Positions 1-8,709 are shown, counted from the first letter of the stretch. The stretch: 64,000 bases of DNA from Nonlabens arenilitoris (GCF_002954765.1 NZ_MTPW01000001.1:2183501-2247500), one strand, 5' to 3'. The notes: a model not told the origin generated them from the sequence alone. Numbers and translations: made by a program.

Positions 1-341
1 TTACGTACCGTTAACTCAATTGCTGTTAGCTCTTCACCTAGTTGCTGTAATTGTACATCTTTTACAAGGTCTGTATTAATATTTATAGATTCTTCATACA
101 CAACATATTCATAACTGAACCAGATGAGTGTTAACTGATTTTGTGTGGTTGAAAAACGATACTTTCCATTTAGATCAGTTATGGCTAGTTGCCCAGCGTT
201 TTTATCATAGATGGCTACATTTTCAATGGCTGTACCAGTGATGCGATCAGTAACTGTACCCGTAATTTGGTAAGCTTGTGCATATGACACAGACCAGGTC
301 AGTATCATTAATAGTAAAATACTATAATCCTTTAATTTCAT
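1..341 (-). CDS. Carboxypeptidase-regulatory-like domain protein, N-terminal part (cut by window edge)
   Basis: The reading frame starts at ATG (minus strand, 341) and is still open at base 1, so only 113 residues are visible. Residues 1-23 form a signal peptide ending SYAQA. Residues 24 onward (YQITGTVTDRITGTAIENV) match the beta-sandwich CarboxypepD_reg-like domain that begins many Bacteroidota outer-membrane proteins, especially TonB-dependent receptors. The start lies 20 bases inside the end of the HTTM gene, so the two are translationally coupled. In flavobacteria a TonB-dependent receptor commonly follows the HTTM gene, so a receptor is the likeliest identity. This is inference, since no plug or barrel is in view. 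It would act in the outer membrane. Confidence 0.7.
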   Translation of the reverse strand, partial: MKLKDYSILLLMILTWSVSYAQAYQITGTVTDRITGTAIENVAIYDKNAGQLAITDLNGKYRFSTTQNQLTLIWFSYEYVVYEESININTDLVKDVQLQQLGEELTAIELTVR

Positions 342-1704
342 CTTCTAGTGGTAATATCCAGTCTTTGTGCTGGAATGAATCTTTAATCTGGTATAGATCT
401 GTTGTAGGATCTATTAATCTGCGGCTGGTCCTTCCATTTAACGCGGCATAACAGTCTACATAAACTTGTACATTTTTATAACCTTGTGCGCTGTAGTGAT
501 CCCCTAAAAAATGAGCATATTCTAAAATAAAATCTGGTTGAAAGCTCATTTGTTTCTCTTGAAAAGACGTTAAAAAATCATCATTTTGTATGTAAAATGA
601 CTGTCCTGATGCGTCGACTATTTTGAATTGTGCATTTCCCATTTTCTCCATTAACATCACTCGCCACGAGAATCTATAACCTTCTTCAGTCCAGAACAAT
701 TCACCGGGATAGGTAAGGTAGCGCCATGGGAATAGTAGTTGGAATGTGAAAAATATAACTAATACTGGTATAATGATATTTTTAAATTTAATTTCATATG
801 GTGTATGACCAGTACGCTTTCGCGAAAGCGGAGTTAATAAAAAGCTTAATGGGCTCAATTGTTTTTTTAGAAAGGCTATTATATTTTCATGCAATTTACT
901 GTCAAAAAATACCAAGGCACTTACAATCATTATAAATGGAAACATTCCTATAGGAAACAATACACGTGTCAATACATGAAATATAATCACAGCTATGAAT
1001 GCCCAAAGCCTTGTTTTTTTATAAAGTAATAGAAAAGGGATGAGCAAGTCATAGATCATGCCAGTCCAACTAAATGCATAATGTACCCATTCTTGTTGCA
1101 TGATGTTACCCAGAAATGGTAAGTCGTATTTTGAAGGTAGCCATATTTTTAAAGGCATGGCTTTTAAGAGCCAGTCGCTATTGATTTTTGCTAGTCCAGC
1201 ATAAAAATAGACAATACTTAATAGTAGTTTTATGCTATCAATACTCCATTGTGGTATGGATGGTGTGGTTAGATTGTTAGTTTTTGTTTTATTATAGTCT
1301 AGGGAAAAATAGCGGTTTGCTGGTAAAAAAATCATCAAAAAACTAAGTAGGCTAATAAAGTAATAGTGATTTAAATAAGTAGTTTTATCCATCAACTCTA
1401 TATAAGTGAAGCTTAAGAAAAACAGGATAATAGATAACCTATATTTAAATCCTATGGCAATAAAAAAAGCGGTTAAACCGCAAATAGTAAATAATAAATA
1501 AGTGAATGTGCCTAGAGGTTTTGCCCATTCAAATCCAAAATATGAGAAATGAAATTGAGGTTCTATGTAAAGGCTATTGATCCATCCATGTGCAGCAAAT
1601 CTTATAATACTATAAAACATCATGACTCCAAATCCAATGCGGAAAACCGCTAATGGCGCAGCAGATGTGTTCTTATCTAGATATGTCAGTATCGTTTTTT
1701 TCAT
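322..1704 (-). CDS. HTTM-domain (vitamin K-dependent gamma-carboxylase-like) membrane protein
   Basis: A 460-residue multi-pass protein. The motif DKTTYLNHYY (residues 106-115) and the segment YFYAGLAKINSDW (166-178) are hallmarks of the HTTM/VKGC family. K173 aligns by motif with the lysine that acts as base in animal gamma-glutamyl carboxylase. A soluble C-terminal part follows residue about 300. In the bacterial family the substrate and reaction are not established, so the carboxylase function is not claimed. It is the third gene of the DUF4856-imelysin operon and overlaps the next gene by 20 bases. A strong hairpin terminator sits 7 bases before its start codon, so expression should depend on read-through. 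One copy of the 16-bp palindrome encodes LSRKR in its cytoplasm-like loop. Confidence 0.85.
   Translation of the reverse strand: MKKTILTYLDKNTSAAPLAVFRIGFGVMMFYSIIRFAAHGWINSLYIEPQFHFSYFGFEWAKPLGTFTYLLFTICGLTAFFIAIGFKYRLSIILFFLSFTYIELMDKTTYLNHYYFISLLSFLMIFLPANRYFSLDYNKTKTNNLTTPSIPQWSIDSIKLLLSIVYFYAGLAKINSDWLLKAMPLKIWLPSKYDLPFLGNIMQQEWVHYAFSWTGMIYDLLIPFLLLYKKTRLWAFIAVIIFHVLTRVLFPIGMFPFIMIVSALVFFDSKLHENIIAFLKKQLSPLSFLLTPLSRKRTGHTPYEIKFKNIIIPVLVIFFTFQLLFPWRYLTYPGELFWTEEGYRFSWRVMLMEKMGNAQFKIVDASGQSFYIQNDDFLTSFQEKQMSFQPDFILEYAHFLGDHYSAQGYKNVQVYVDCYAALNGRTSRRLIDPTTDLYQIKDSFQHKDWILPLEDEIKGL
815..830. repeat. 16-bp palindrome CGCTTTCGCGAAAGCG, perfect copy
   Basis: Perfect self-complementary 16-mer inside the HTTM gene, read there as LSRKR. 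One of nine perfect copies in the window. Confidence 0.95.
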
Positions 1705-1710
1705 AACCTA

Positions 1711-1753
1711 AAAAAAGGTTGTCTCATATTTTTCTATGAGGACAACCTTTTTT
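1711..1753 (-). terminator. Strong stem-loop between imelysin and HTTM genes
   Basis: Arms 1711-1728 and 1735-1753 pair over about 18 bp with one bulged base; the loop is short. On the minus strand the RNA has a GGTTGTC/GACAACC core stem followed by a run of U, the form of an intrinsic terminator. The A run on the other side makes it symmetric. It lies between two genes of the same operon and so may act as an attenuator that lowers HTTM and receptor expression. Confidence 0.8.
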
Positions 1754-1771
1754 AAAATGTATTGATAGGGA

Positions 1772-2893
1772 TTAATCACCATCAGCATCGACATAATCTA
1801 CACTTATATTAAGTGTTTGTAACATGTCTACTTTTAACATAACGGTGACACGTTGTAGTTCATCATAAGTCATTAACATAGCAACATTATTATTATTTAC
1901 CTGATCAAATAAATTATTATCCAGTTGATTAAGTTCAGTTCTGGCGGCTTCTATCTGACTATTTATAGAGGCTGTAAGGTCAGAAGTTCCACTGTTATCT
2001 CTTAATAGAGTCACATAACTTGCATAGCTTATACCATTGGTTGAGTTATTATAAGCTCTACCATTAAAGAAGTCTTGAACCGCTTGTAGAGCAGTTAGGG
2101 CAAGTTCTTTAGAATAAACTTTACTGTATAATCCTTCAACTTTATCTGCAAGTGGTGTTGTTGAAAAAACTCCTGCAGGTATTCCTACTTTATTTGCACG
2201 CAATCCCTTTTCATAATAAAAAATGAAATCGTTAATCAGCATGTTTACAGAGCTTGAAGCTGTATTTGCAGTGCTGTTTACAAATATATCTCTATAAGAA
2301 CTAGTCCAGTCAGTTAATACAGTTGTGGTAAGTATATGCATTTGATCAATAATATCACTTAGGTAATTTTTGTATCCTAGTGCGTTGCTGTCAGTGGTGT
2401 AAAAGTCTATTATAGCACTGTCGTCATTACCTAAACCGTATAGTAAGTAGTCTATTGCAGGAAAGCCTACAGCGTCATTATTATTAGGACTGGTAAGGTC
2501 ATAGGTTCCAGATGCTATGTTGTTTTGGATATCAGTCGTATTTGTAGGATAGATATTCATCTGGAAACTATATAGAATTTCTTCAGCCTTACCAATGTTA
2601 AACATCTCAACGTACTGCCATGTTTTATAAGCTGCTAGCCAGTCAGTTCTTAAATTATCAAGATTAGTCTGATTAGGCGTCGCTATAAAAATTTCTTTTG
2701 AAGCTTTTAAAGCAACTAAGTCAGAATCCAAATCTTGTAAAGCAGGTATGATAATGTTATCTGCTGCATTTTCTAAAAGCGATTTTCTGTCAAAGTTGTC
2801 TGATGAACCGTTAGCAGAATCGTCATTAGATTCAGTACATGAGCTGATCAGTATTACAGAAAACAGGGCTAAAGCTAATTGTTTGATCTTCAT
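1772..2893 (-). CDS. Imelysin-family lipoprotein
   Basis: 373 residues with a lipoprotein signal (MKIKQLALAL...SSCT, lipid-bearing C19). The helical repeats ADNIIIPAL, LDNLRTDWLAAYKTWQYVEMFNIG and the C-terminal half fit the imelysin/insulin-cleaving family (IrpA-like), now regarded as iron-uptake-linked proteins of the periplasm or outer membrane. The classical GxHxxE motif is altered: the corresponding loop reads GFPAIDYLLYGLG, with proline instead of histidine, so classical metalloprotease chemistry is unlikely. Ends in an acidic tail (YVDADGD). A TACATTTG promoter element lies 21 bases upstream, so it can be transcribed separately from the DUF4856 gene. Iron linkage is inference from the family. 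Confidence 0.85.
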   Translation of the reverse strand: MKIKQLALALFSVILISSCTESNDDSANGSSDNFDRKSLLENAADNIIIPALQDLDSDLVALKASKEIFIATPNQTNLDNLRTDWLAAYKTWQYVEMFNIGKAEEILYSFQMNIYPTNTTDIQNNIASGTYDLTSPNNNDAVGFPAIDYLLYGLGNDDSAIIDFYTTDSNALGYKNYLSDIIDQMHILTTTVLTDWTSSYRDIFVNSTANTASSSVNMLINDFIFYYEKGLRANKVGIPAGVFSTTPLADKVEGLYSKVYSKELALTALQAVQDFFNGRAYNNSTNGISYASYVTLLRDNSGTSDLTASINSQIEAARTELNQLDNNLFDQVNNNNVAMLMTYDELQRVTVMLKVDMLQTLNISVDYVDADGD

Positions 2894-2913
2894 TATTAAT
2901 TTTTAAAAGTTTG

Positions 2914-2921
2914 CAAATGTA
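2914..2921 (-). promoter_or_regulatory. Bacteroidota -7 element (TACATTTG) for the imelysin gene
   Basis: Exact match to TAnnTTTG on the minus strand, 20 bases before the imelysin start codon. No clear -33 box is visible. Confidence 0.5.
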
Positions 2922-2971
2922 CCGTTGTAGTCGAGAGTATGTCCTATTAACTACATTAAATAAATGATAAT

Positions 2972-4177
2972 TTAATTACTAGCTTGTGTGGTAGTGAAAT
3001 TAAACCTTGCTGCGATATCATCTGATATTTGATCTAAAGTAGCAGGAGTAACGTCCCAGAAACCATTTCCAGTCATTAATTGATTTAAATAGTTATCTAC
3101 TTCGGTCTTACTAAAATAAGGGGCATCAGTAATAGGATTACGTGTGAATTGAAGACTATAGATAAATCCGTAAGCTTCAGATAATCCATGAAAAGCTCTT
3201 GCAGGATCTGTTGTCAAGTTGTCTTTTCCGTTTTGTAAGTAAAACACAGCTCTTACAGCAGGAATTAATGAGATGTTCTCTCTAATTATAGCCGCTTGCT
3301 CATCTCTTACACTATAATTTTTATCAACAATTGCTTGACGTCCTAATTTAAAAGCATCATAGATTGTACTTGCTATACCAGCAAAATCTGCATCACTTTC
3401 TACACGATCGATATATTCACTTAAAAAGCTGTCTTGATCTAAAACAGGCGCGGTTGCATCTGGTTCTGCTCCATATAAGTATCCAAATGCTTCATCCCAT
3501 TTGTGCTCCATATTAGTATAGTTTTTACCTGATACTAATATATCATTATCATTATCTGCTCTGTTTGTGCTTTCGTCAAGTACGGTTGTACTCAAATAAT
3601 TATTTAAAATCTGGTCAGACATTAAAGCTCCTAAAAGACCTTTAGCAAATGCTTGATCATATTCTAGACCTTTGGCATTAACGTATCTAATGGTACCGCC
3701 ACCAGCTTGTTGAATCTGTCCTGGTACACCAGCACTAGCAGTGTTGTTCCATGCAGGGAATATGTCATTTACTTGGGATGATATATAGTTATCAAAATCT
3801 GCTCTAATCGCAGCAGCATCTGTAGCGTTGCTAGAAAAATAGTCAGCACTGGCAGCAACTTTACTGCGTACACTTTTATCAGATGCGTTTAGGTCTGCGT
3901 CGCTAAAATCATTAGATCCTGCTACATGAGCAAACATGTTAGCTAATTGCGTTTCTGTAGTGGTAGTTTCTTTAAAAGCCGTTTTAATTTCTTCTGCCAT
4001 TGCTATGCGTGTGGTCTGACCAGAGTAACTAACGGTACTTTCAGTTCCTCTAGTGAATGAATAAGTTGCAGGTGCAATTACATTGTTAGCAGTCATGTCA
4101 TCATCATTATCACATGAAGTGGTAAGAAAGATAGCTAGGACAGCAGTAGCGATTAAAGATATTTTTCTAAGAGTCAT
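2972..4177 (-). CDS. DUF4856 lipoprotein
   Basis: 401 residues from the ATG at 4177. This start gives a clean lipoprotein signal (MTLRKISLIATAVLAIFLTT, then SC with C22). A longer frame beginning with TTG at 4228 is rejected because that TTG belongs to the promoter -7 element. The sequence after the signal, SFTRGTESTVSYSGQTTRIAM, is typical of the DUF4856 family, which is found almost only in Bacteroidota, usually next to imelysin-like genes. The function is unknown; co-occurrence suggests metal (iron) handling at the cell surface. First gene of the minus-strand operon, divergent from guaB. Confidence 0.85.
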   Translation of the reverse strand: MTLRKISLIATAVLAIFLTTSCDNDDDMTANNVIAPATYSFTRGTESTVSYSGQTTRIAMAEEIKTAFKETTTTETQLANMFAHVAGSNDFSDADLNASDKSVRSKVAASADYFSSNATDAAAIRADFDNYISSQVNDIFPAWNNTASAGVPGQIQQAGGGTIRYVNAKGLEYDQAFAKGLLGALMSDQILNNYLSTTVLDESTNRADNDNDILVSGKNYTNMEHKWDEAFGYLYGAEPDATAPVLDQDSFLSEYIDRVESDADFAGIASTIYDAFKLGRQAIVDKNYSVRDEQAAIIRENISLIPAVRAVFYLQNGKDNLTTDPARAFHGLSEAYGFIYSLQFTRNPITDAPYFSKTEVDNYLNQLMTGNGFWDVTPATLDQISDDIAARFNFTTTQASN

Positions 4178-4225
4178 TTTTCTTTTATTTAGACTTGATA
4201 TAAATAGTTGAACTAATTTCGGCTG

Positions 4226-4233
4226 CAAATTTA
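4226..4233 (-). promoter_or_regulatory. Bacteroidota -7 element (TAAATTTG) for the DUF4856 operon
   Basis: Exact TAnnTTTG on the minus strand, 49 bases before the lipoprotein start codon. Its TTG could be mistaken for a start. Confidence 0.6.
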
Positions 4234-4401
4234 AGCCCTTATTTAGATTTAATAAAGATAAGGCTGTGAATTTGTTATCGATATTTCTGATAAAAAATGA
4301 TTTAATGATTGTTTTTTGTTATTAATACTGGTTCTAAATAGTAAGTTATTGACTATTTAAGTATTGTAATATTCATTTAAGTACTCACTAATTAAAAAAC
4401 G

Positions 4402-4409
4402 TATATTTG
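4402..4409 (+). promoter_or_regulatory. Bacteroidota -7 element (TATATTTG) of guaB
   Basis: Exact TAnnTTTG, 21 bases before the guaB ATG at 4431. Transcription would start near 4414-4416, giving a leader of about 15 bases that falls inside the inverted repeat. Confidence 0.65.
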
Positions 4410-4433
4410 CATGCAATAAAATTCTATTGCATG
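4410..4433. promoter_or_regulatory. Perfect inverted repeat covering the guaB start codon
   Basis: CATGCAATA (4410-4418) and TATTGCATG (4425-4433) are perfect 9-bp complements around a 6-base spacer. The left arm begins directly after the -7 element and the right arm contains the start ATG (4431-4433). It could be a repressor operator or an RNA hairpin hiding the start codon. The repeat is seen directly; its role is inference. Confidence 0.55.
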
Positions 4434-5906
4434 ATTTCCCACGATTCTAAATTTCTAGGTGAAGGTTTAACCTATGACGATGTACTTCTTGTACCTGCTT
4501 ATAGTGAGGTGCTCCCTCGAGAAGTAAGTATAAAAACAAAATTTTCAAGAAATATTACACTTAATGCACCTGTAATTAGTGCAGCTATGGATACGGTAAC
4601 AGAAAGCCGTATGGCTATCGCTATGGCGCAAGAAGGTGGAATAGGGATCTTGCATAAGAACATGTCTATAGAAGCTCAAGCTCAAAAAGTACGACGTGTA
4701 AAAAGGGCTGAGAGCGGTATGATTATCGATCCAGTTACTCTAACCATAGAGGCCACGATAGGTGATGCTAAGGCTAGTATGAGAGAACACAGTATAGGTG
4801 GAATACCTATTGTTGATGAAGCTGGTTTTATAAAAGGAATCGTTACTAATAGAGATTTAAGGTTTGAAAAAGATAATAGTCGCTCTGTTACAGATGTGAT
4901 GACATCAGAGAATTTAATCACCGCAAAAGCAGGCACATCCTTACATGATGCTGAAGCTATATTACAAGAATATAAAATAGAAAAATTATTAGTAGTAGAT
5001 GATCAGGACAAGTTAGTTGGTCTTATAACCTTTAGGGATATTACTAAACTAACTTTAAAGCCTAATGCTAATAAAGATCAGTACGGCCGTTTAAGAGTGG
5101 CAGCTGCAATAGGTGTTACAGGAGATGCTGTTGATAGAGCTGGTGCTTTAGTAGATGCAGGAGTAGATGCCGTTGTTATCGATACCGCACATGGTCATAC
5201 TAAAGGTGTGGTAGATGTTCTTAAAAAAGTAAAAGCAGCTTATCCAGATTTAGATGTTGTAGTAGGTAACGTTGCTACTGCTGAAGCTGCAAAATATTTA
5301 GCAGATGCTGGTGCAGATGCTGTAAAGGTAGGTATAGGTCCTGGATCTATATGTACAACACGTGTTGTTGCTGGTGTAGGTTTTCCACAATTAAGTGCTG
5401 TTATGGAGGCTGCTCATGCGTTAAAAGGTACTGGAGTTCCTGTAATCGCAGATGGTGGAATACGTTATACTGGTGATATCCCTAAAGCAATAGCGGCTGG
5501 AGCAGATTGTGTGATGCTGGGCTCTATGCTAGCTGGTACTACAGAGTCTCCAGGAGAAACCATAATATATGATGGGCGTAAATTTAAATCTTATCGTGGT
5601 ATGGGATCTGTTGAGGCCATGCAACATGGTTCAAAAGATCGTTATTTCCAAGATGTTGAAGATGATATTAAAAAGTTAGTTCCAGAAGGTATTGTAGGTC
5701 GTGTGCCATATAAAGGTGATCTAGTAGAAAGCATGACGCAATTTATAGGTGGTTTGCGTGCAGGAATGGGTTATTGTGGAGCTGGTGATATAGAATCACT
5801 TAAAAATAATGGTCGCTTTGTGAAAATCACAGCAGCTGGTGTTCATGAAAGTCATCCGCATGACGTTACTATTACAAAAGAGGCACCTAATTATAGTCGT
5901 AAATAA
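4431..5906 (+). CDS. guaB: Inosine-5'-monophosphate dehydrogenase
   Basis: 491 residues, the usual length for bacterial IMPDH. It oxidises IMP to XMP with NAD+, the committed step to GMP. N-terminal signature [20 protein letters not shown]; two CBS domains inserted at about residues 95-210; catalytic loop [15 protein letters not shown] with the nucleophile C308; flap region RYFQ. The ATG at 4431 is chosen over an upstream TTG (4407), which is part of the promoter -7 element. Short leader with an inverted repeat over the start codon suggests regulation there. The FAH-family gene follows after 2 bases, and an operon continues to cinA. Confidence 0.97.
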   Translation: MISHDSKFLGEGLTYDDVLLVPAYSEVLPREVSIKTKFSRNITLNAPVISAAMDTVTESRMAIAMAQEGGIGILHKNMSIEAQAQKVRRVKRAESGMIIDPVTLTIEATIGDAKASMREHSIGGIPIVDEAGFIKGIVTNRDLRFEKDNSRSVTDVMTSENLITAKAGTSLHDAEAILQEYKIEKLLVVDDQDKLVGLITFRDITKLTLKPNANKDQYGRLRVAAAIGVTGDAVDRAGALVDAGVDAVVIDTAHGHTKGVVDVLKKVKAAYPDLDVVVGNVATAEAAKYLADAGADAVKVGIGPGSICTTRVVAGVGFPQLSAVMEAAHALKGTGVPVIADGGIRYTGDIPKAIAAGADCVMLGSMLAGTTESPGETIIYDGRKFKSYRGMGSVEAMQHGSKDRYFQDVEDDIKKLVPEGIVGRVPYKGDLVESMTQFIGGLRAGMGYCGAGDIESLKNNGRFVKITAAGVHESHPHDVTITKEAPNYSRK

Positions 5907-5908
5907 TA

Positions 5909-6523
5909 ATGAAAATAATTTGCATCGGGCGTAATTATACAGAGCATATAGCAGAGCTCCAAAATGAGCGACCTACTGAGCCAGTTGTGTTTTTAAAACC
6001 AGACACTTCTATTTTACTACATAAACAGCCGTTTTTCATACCTACATTCTCAAATGATGTTCATCACGAGGTTGAAGTAGTAGTACGTATTAATCGTATC
6101 GGTAAGCATATCGATAAAAAATTTGCACATAAATATTATAATGAAATCGGTCTAGGAATTGATTTTACGGCAAGAGATGTACAACAACGTTGTAAAGAAA
6201 AAGGATTACCTTGGGAAAAGGCTAAGTCTTTTGATGGAGCTAGTGTTGTTTCAAGAGAGTTTGTTGATAAAGAAGAATTAGGTGATTTAAATAAATTATC
6301 TTTTGAACTATATAAAAACGATAACTTGCAGCAAAGTGGTGATACTAGTCATATGCTTTGGAAAATAGATGAAATTATCGAGCATGTCTCTCAATACTTC
6401 ACACTTAAAATAGGAGATCTTATTTTTACAGGAACTCCGGCAGGCGTTTCTAAAGTCGCTGAGAATGATGTTTTAAAAGGAGTTCTAGCTGGTAGAGAAA
6501 TGTTCCAGATTAAAGTAAAATGA
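5909..6523 (+). CDS. Fumarylacetoacetate hydrolase (FAH) family protein, acylpyruvase-like
   Basis: 204 residues, close to the compact FAHD1/YcgM members. Motifs: GRNYTEHIAEL at the N-terminus; HHEVEVVVRI with the probable metal ligands E54 and E56; GIDFTARDVQ with D85 as third ligand; FTGTPAGV near the end. The family cleaves C-C bonds of acylpyruvates or decarboxylates oxaloacetate in the cytoplasm; the substrate here cannot be told from sequence. It starts 2 bases after guaB and overlaps the HPt gene by 4 bases (ATGA). Confidence 0.88.
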   Translation: MKIICIGRNYTEHIAELQNERPTEPVVFLKPDTSILLHKQPFFIPTFSNDVHHEVEVVVRINRIGKHIDKKFAHKYYNEIGLGIDFTARDVQQRCKEKGLPWEKAKSFDGASVVSREFVDKEELGDLNKLSFELYKNDNLQQSGDTSHMLWKIDEIIEHVSQYFTLKIGDLIFTGTPAGVSKVAENDVLKGVLAGREMFQIKVK

Positions 6524-6855
6524 AACAAACACTATACGATCTACAAAAGTTAAAAGAGTTATCTGATAACGATGCAGGCTTTATCAAAGACATGGTAAAC
6601 ATGTTTATAACTGAAATTCCTAAAGATCTTGAACATCTTGCGGTCGCTATAATTGATGATGATAGAGCGCGAGTGCACGAGTACGCTCATAAAATGAAAC
6701 CCAGTATTGATATGTTTGGTCTGGACTGCCTGTCAGACATATTGATTATTGAAGCTTGGGGAAAATCAAATGATGAAATGGAAATTAAAGAACATTTCAT
6801 GCGTGTAAATCAAGAGTTAGATATGGCACTTATACAACTTAAAAGAGATTTTTAA
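6520..6855 (+). CDS. Histidine phosphotransfer (HPt) domain protein
   Basis: 111 residues comprising a single four-helix HPt domain. The core YAHKMKPSIDMFGLD matches the HPt signature (HxxKxxxxxxG), with H57 the likely phosphorylated residue. Such stand-alone proteins relay phosphate between a hybrid histidine kinase and a response regulator. No kinase or regulator is encoded nearby, so partners must be elsewhere. The gene overlaps the FAH gene by 4 bases and its stop codon abuts the cinA start codon, so it is co-transcribed with metabolic genes. Confidence 0.85.
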   Translation: MKQTLYDLQKLKELSDNDAGFIKDMVNMFITEIPKDLEHLAVAIIDDDRARVHEYAHKMKPSIDMFGLDCLSDILIIEAWGKSNDEMEIKEHFMRVNQELDMALIQLKRDF

Positions 6856-8103
6856 ATGCAAGCAACTATAATTACTATAGGAGACGAAATTCTTATAGGA
6901 CAAATTGTAGATACTAACTCTGCATGGATGTCACATGAACTCAATAAAATAGGAGTAAATGTGTATGAGATCATATCTATTAGTGATGATAGGGATCATA
7001 TTCTTTCCGCTTTCGCGAAAGCGAAACAACAATCAGACATCGTTCTTGTAACTGGAGGATTAGGTCCGACTAAAGATGACATAACTAAGAAGACAATTTG
7101 CGAGTTTTTTGATGATCATCTGGAATTAAATCAAGAAGTTTTAGATCATGTAACAAGGTTGTTTAAAGAATATGTAAAGGCACCTATGGTTGACATGAAT
7201 AAAGATCAAGCATTAGTACCGTCTAGAGCGCAGGTAATATCTAATCAGTACGGTACTGCGCCAGGTATGTGGATTGAAGATGAAGAAACCATTTTTGTAT
7301 CCATGCCAGGTGTGCCATTTGAAATGAAGGCTTTAATGTCTGATGGTGTTATACCAAAAATTCTCAATATAGGTGAATTACCATTTATACATCACCGTAC
7401 GATTCTTACAGCAGGTCAAGGAGAAAGTACAATAGCTACACGATTAGAGCAATGGGAAAATAACTTACCTGCTCATATTAAACTTGCTTATTTGCCCAGT
7501 TTAGGAACTGTACGTTTAAGATTGTCCTCTCGAGGAATGGATAAAGATTTTATTCTTAGAACGGTTGATGATCAAATTAAGCAGCTTTATGTACTTATAA
7601 ATGATGTTATTGTAGGAGAAAGTAATGATGAGAGTTTAGTTCATGCAGTAGTTCATCTTTTAAAAGAGAAAAGTAAAACGGTTGCGACGGCTGAGAGTTG
7701 TACAGGTGGTAAAATAGCGAGTCTTATCACAGAAATTCCTGGAGCATCAAAAGTATTTATGGGAAGCACTGTTACTTATGCTACACAGTCTAAAGTTGAT
7801 ATGTTAGGAGTTGACCCAGCAATTATAGAAAAGTACAGCGTGGTTAGTGAACAAGTAGCACTAGAAATGGCTTCTAAAGCCCGTATAAAATTTAAGTCAG
7901 ATTATGCAGTGGCTACTACAGGAAACGCTGGACCTACTCAAGGTGATAGTGATGCACCTGTAGGAACAGTCTATATAGGGATAGCAACACCAGAAAAAGC
8001 TTATGCTCTACGATTTATGATGGGTAATCATCGAGAAAGAGTAGTTCAAAAAACAATCAATAAAGCATTAGAGCTATTGCAAAAAGAGCTGATAGGTCAG
8101 TAA
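6856..8103 (+). CDS. cinA: CinA-like protein (NMN deamidase family)
   Basis: 415 residues, the full two-domain form. Residues 1-170: molybdopterin-binding-like (MoaB/MogA) domain with GDEILIGQIVDTNSAWM and VTGGLGPTKDDITKK. Residues 255-415: CinA C-terminal (PncC) domain with TAESCTGGKIASLIT and TTGNAGPT. The family hydrolyses NMN to nicotinate mononucleotide and/or acts as an ADP-ribose pyrophosphatase in pyridine nucleotide recycling; the competence link is historical. Starts with zero spacing after the HPt gene. A perfect 16-bp palindrome encodes AFAKA near residue 53. Confidence 0.92.
   Translation: MQATIITIGDEILIGQIVDTNSAWMSHELNKIGVNVYEIISISDDRDHILSAFAKAKQQSDIVLVTGGLGPTKDDITKKTICEFFDDHLELNQEVLDHVTRLFKEYVKAPMVDMNKDQALVPSRAQVISNQYGTAPGMWIEDEETIFVSMPGVPFEMKALMSDGVIPKILNIGELPFIHHRTILTAGQGESTIATRLEQWENNLPAHIKLAYLPSLGTVRLRLSSRGMDKDFILRTVDDQIKQLYVLINDVIVGESNDESLVHAVVHLLKEKSKTVATAESCTGGKIASLITEIPGASKVFMGSTVTYATQSKVDMLGVDPAIIEKYSVVSEQVALEMASKARIKFKSDYAVATTGNAGPTQGDSDAPVGTVYIGIATPEKAYALRFMMGNHRERVVQKTINKALELLQKELIGQ
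7008..7023. repeat. 16-bp palindrome, perfect copy
   Basis: CGCTTTCGCGAAAGCG inside cinA, read as AFAKA. Confidence 0.95.
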
Positions 8104-8261
8104 TATTAGTCGTTGCGAGAAGATTGGGATTGCTTTTTTTAATATAGAAATAGTAAGATAATTAGCTTTTAGAAAAAAAATATAAAAAAGGGTACAATTT
8201 AGGCTTGTGAGAACGAATAAATAATCGTTATTTTGCAGTCCGATTTTAAACACAGATAATC

Positions 8262-8501
8262 ATGTCACGAGTTTGTGAACTTACAGGTAAGAGAGCGATG
8301 TCAGGAAACAATGTTTCTCACGCAATGAATAAGACTAAACGTAGATTCAACGTGAATCTTTTTACTAAGCGTTTCTACCTTCCTGAAGAGGATAAGTGGA
8401 TTTCACTTAAAGTATCTGCTAAGGCGATAAAAAACATCAATAAATTAGGTATTACTGAGGTAATGAAGCAAGCTCGCGCTAAAGGGCTTCTTACTAAGTA
8501 A
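8262..8501 (+). CDS. rpmB: 50S ribosomal protein bL28
   Basis: 79 residues. N-terminal MSRVCELTGKRAMSGNNVSHAMNKTKRRFNVNL is the L28 signature; rich in lysine and arginine as expected for an rRNA-binding protein of the large subunit. First gene of a ribosomal operon (rpmB-rpmG-DUF4295) that ends at a strong terminator. A near-match to the -7 element (TATTTTG, one base short, 8229-8235) lies about 27 bases upstream. Confidence 0.97.
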   Translation: MSRVCELTGKRAMSGNNVSHAMNKTKRRFNVNLFTKRFYLPEEDKWISLKVSAKAIKNINKLGITEVMKQARAKGLLTK

Positions 8502-8520
8502 TCTATTAATATACTAGAAG

Positions 8521-8703
8521 ATGGCAAAGAAAGGTAATAGAATTCAAGTAATACTTGAATGTACTGAGCACAAGGAGTCTGGTCAAGCTGGAACTTCTCG
8601 TTACATTACAACTAAGAATAAAAAGAACACGCCAGATCGTTTGGAAATTAAAAAATTCAATCCGATCTTAAAGCGTATGACTGTTCATAAAGAAATTAAA
8701 TAA
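8521..8703 (+). CDS. rpmG: 50S ribosomal protein bL33
   Basis: 60 residues. [17 protein letters not shown] and [24 protein letters not shown] are the L33 pattern. Of the four zinc-site cysteines of the C+ form only one (in LECTEH) is present, so this is a zinc-independent L33. Lies 19 bases after rpmB and 6 bases before the DUF4295 gene. Confidence 0.96.
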   Translation: MAKKGNRIQVILECTEHKESGQAGTSRYITTKNKKNTPDRLEIKKFNPILKRMTVHKEIK

Positions 8704-8709
8704 TACGAC

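Noticed and set aside
1772..2893. Imelysin-like protein as an active metallopeptidase
   Set aside because: The GxHxxE histidine is absent, and peptidase activity of the family is doubtful; kept only as a family name.
4407..4430. TTG start extending guaB by 8 residues
   Set aside because: The TTG is part of the -7 element TATATTTG; the ATG at 4431 gives the normal IMPDH N-terminus.
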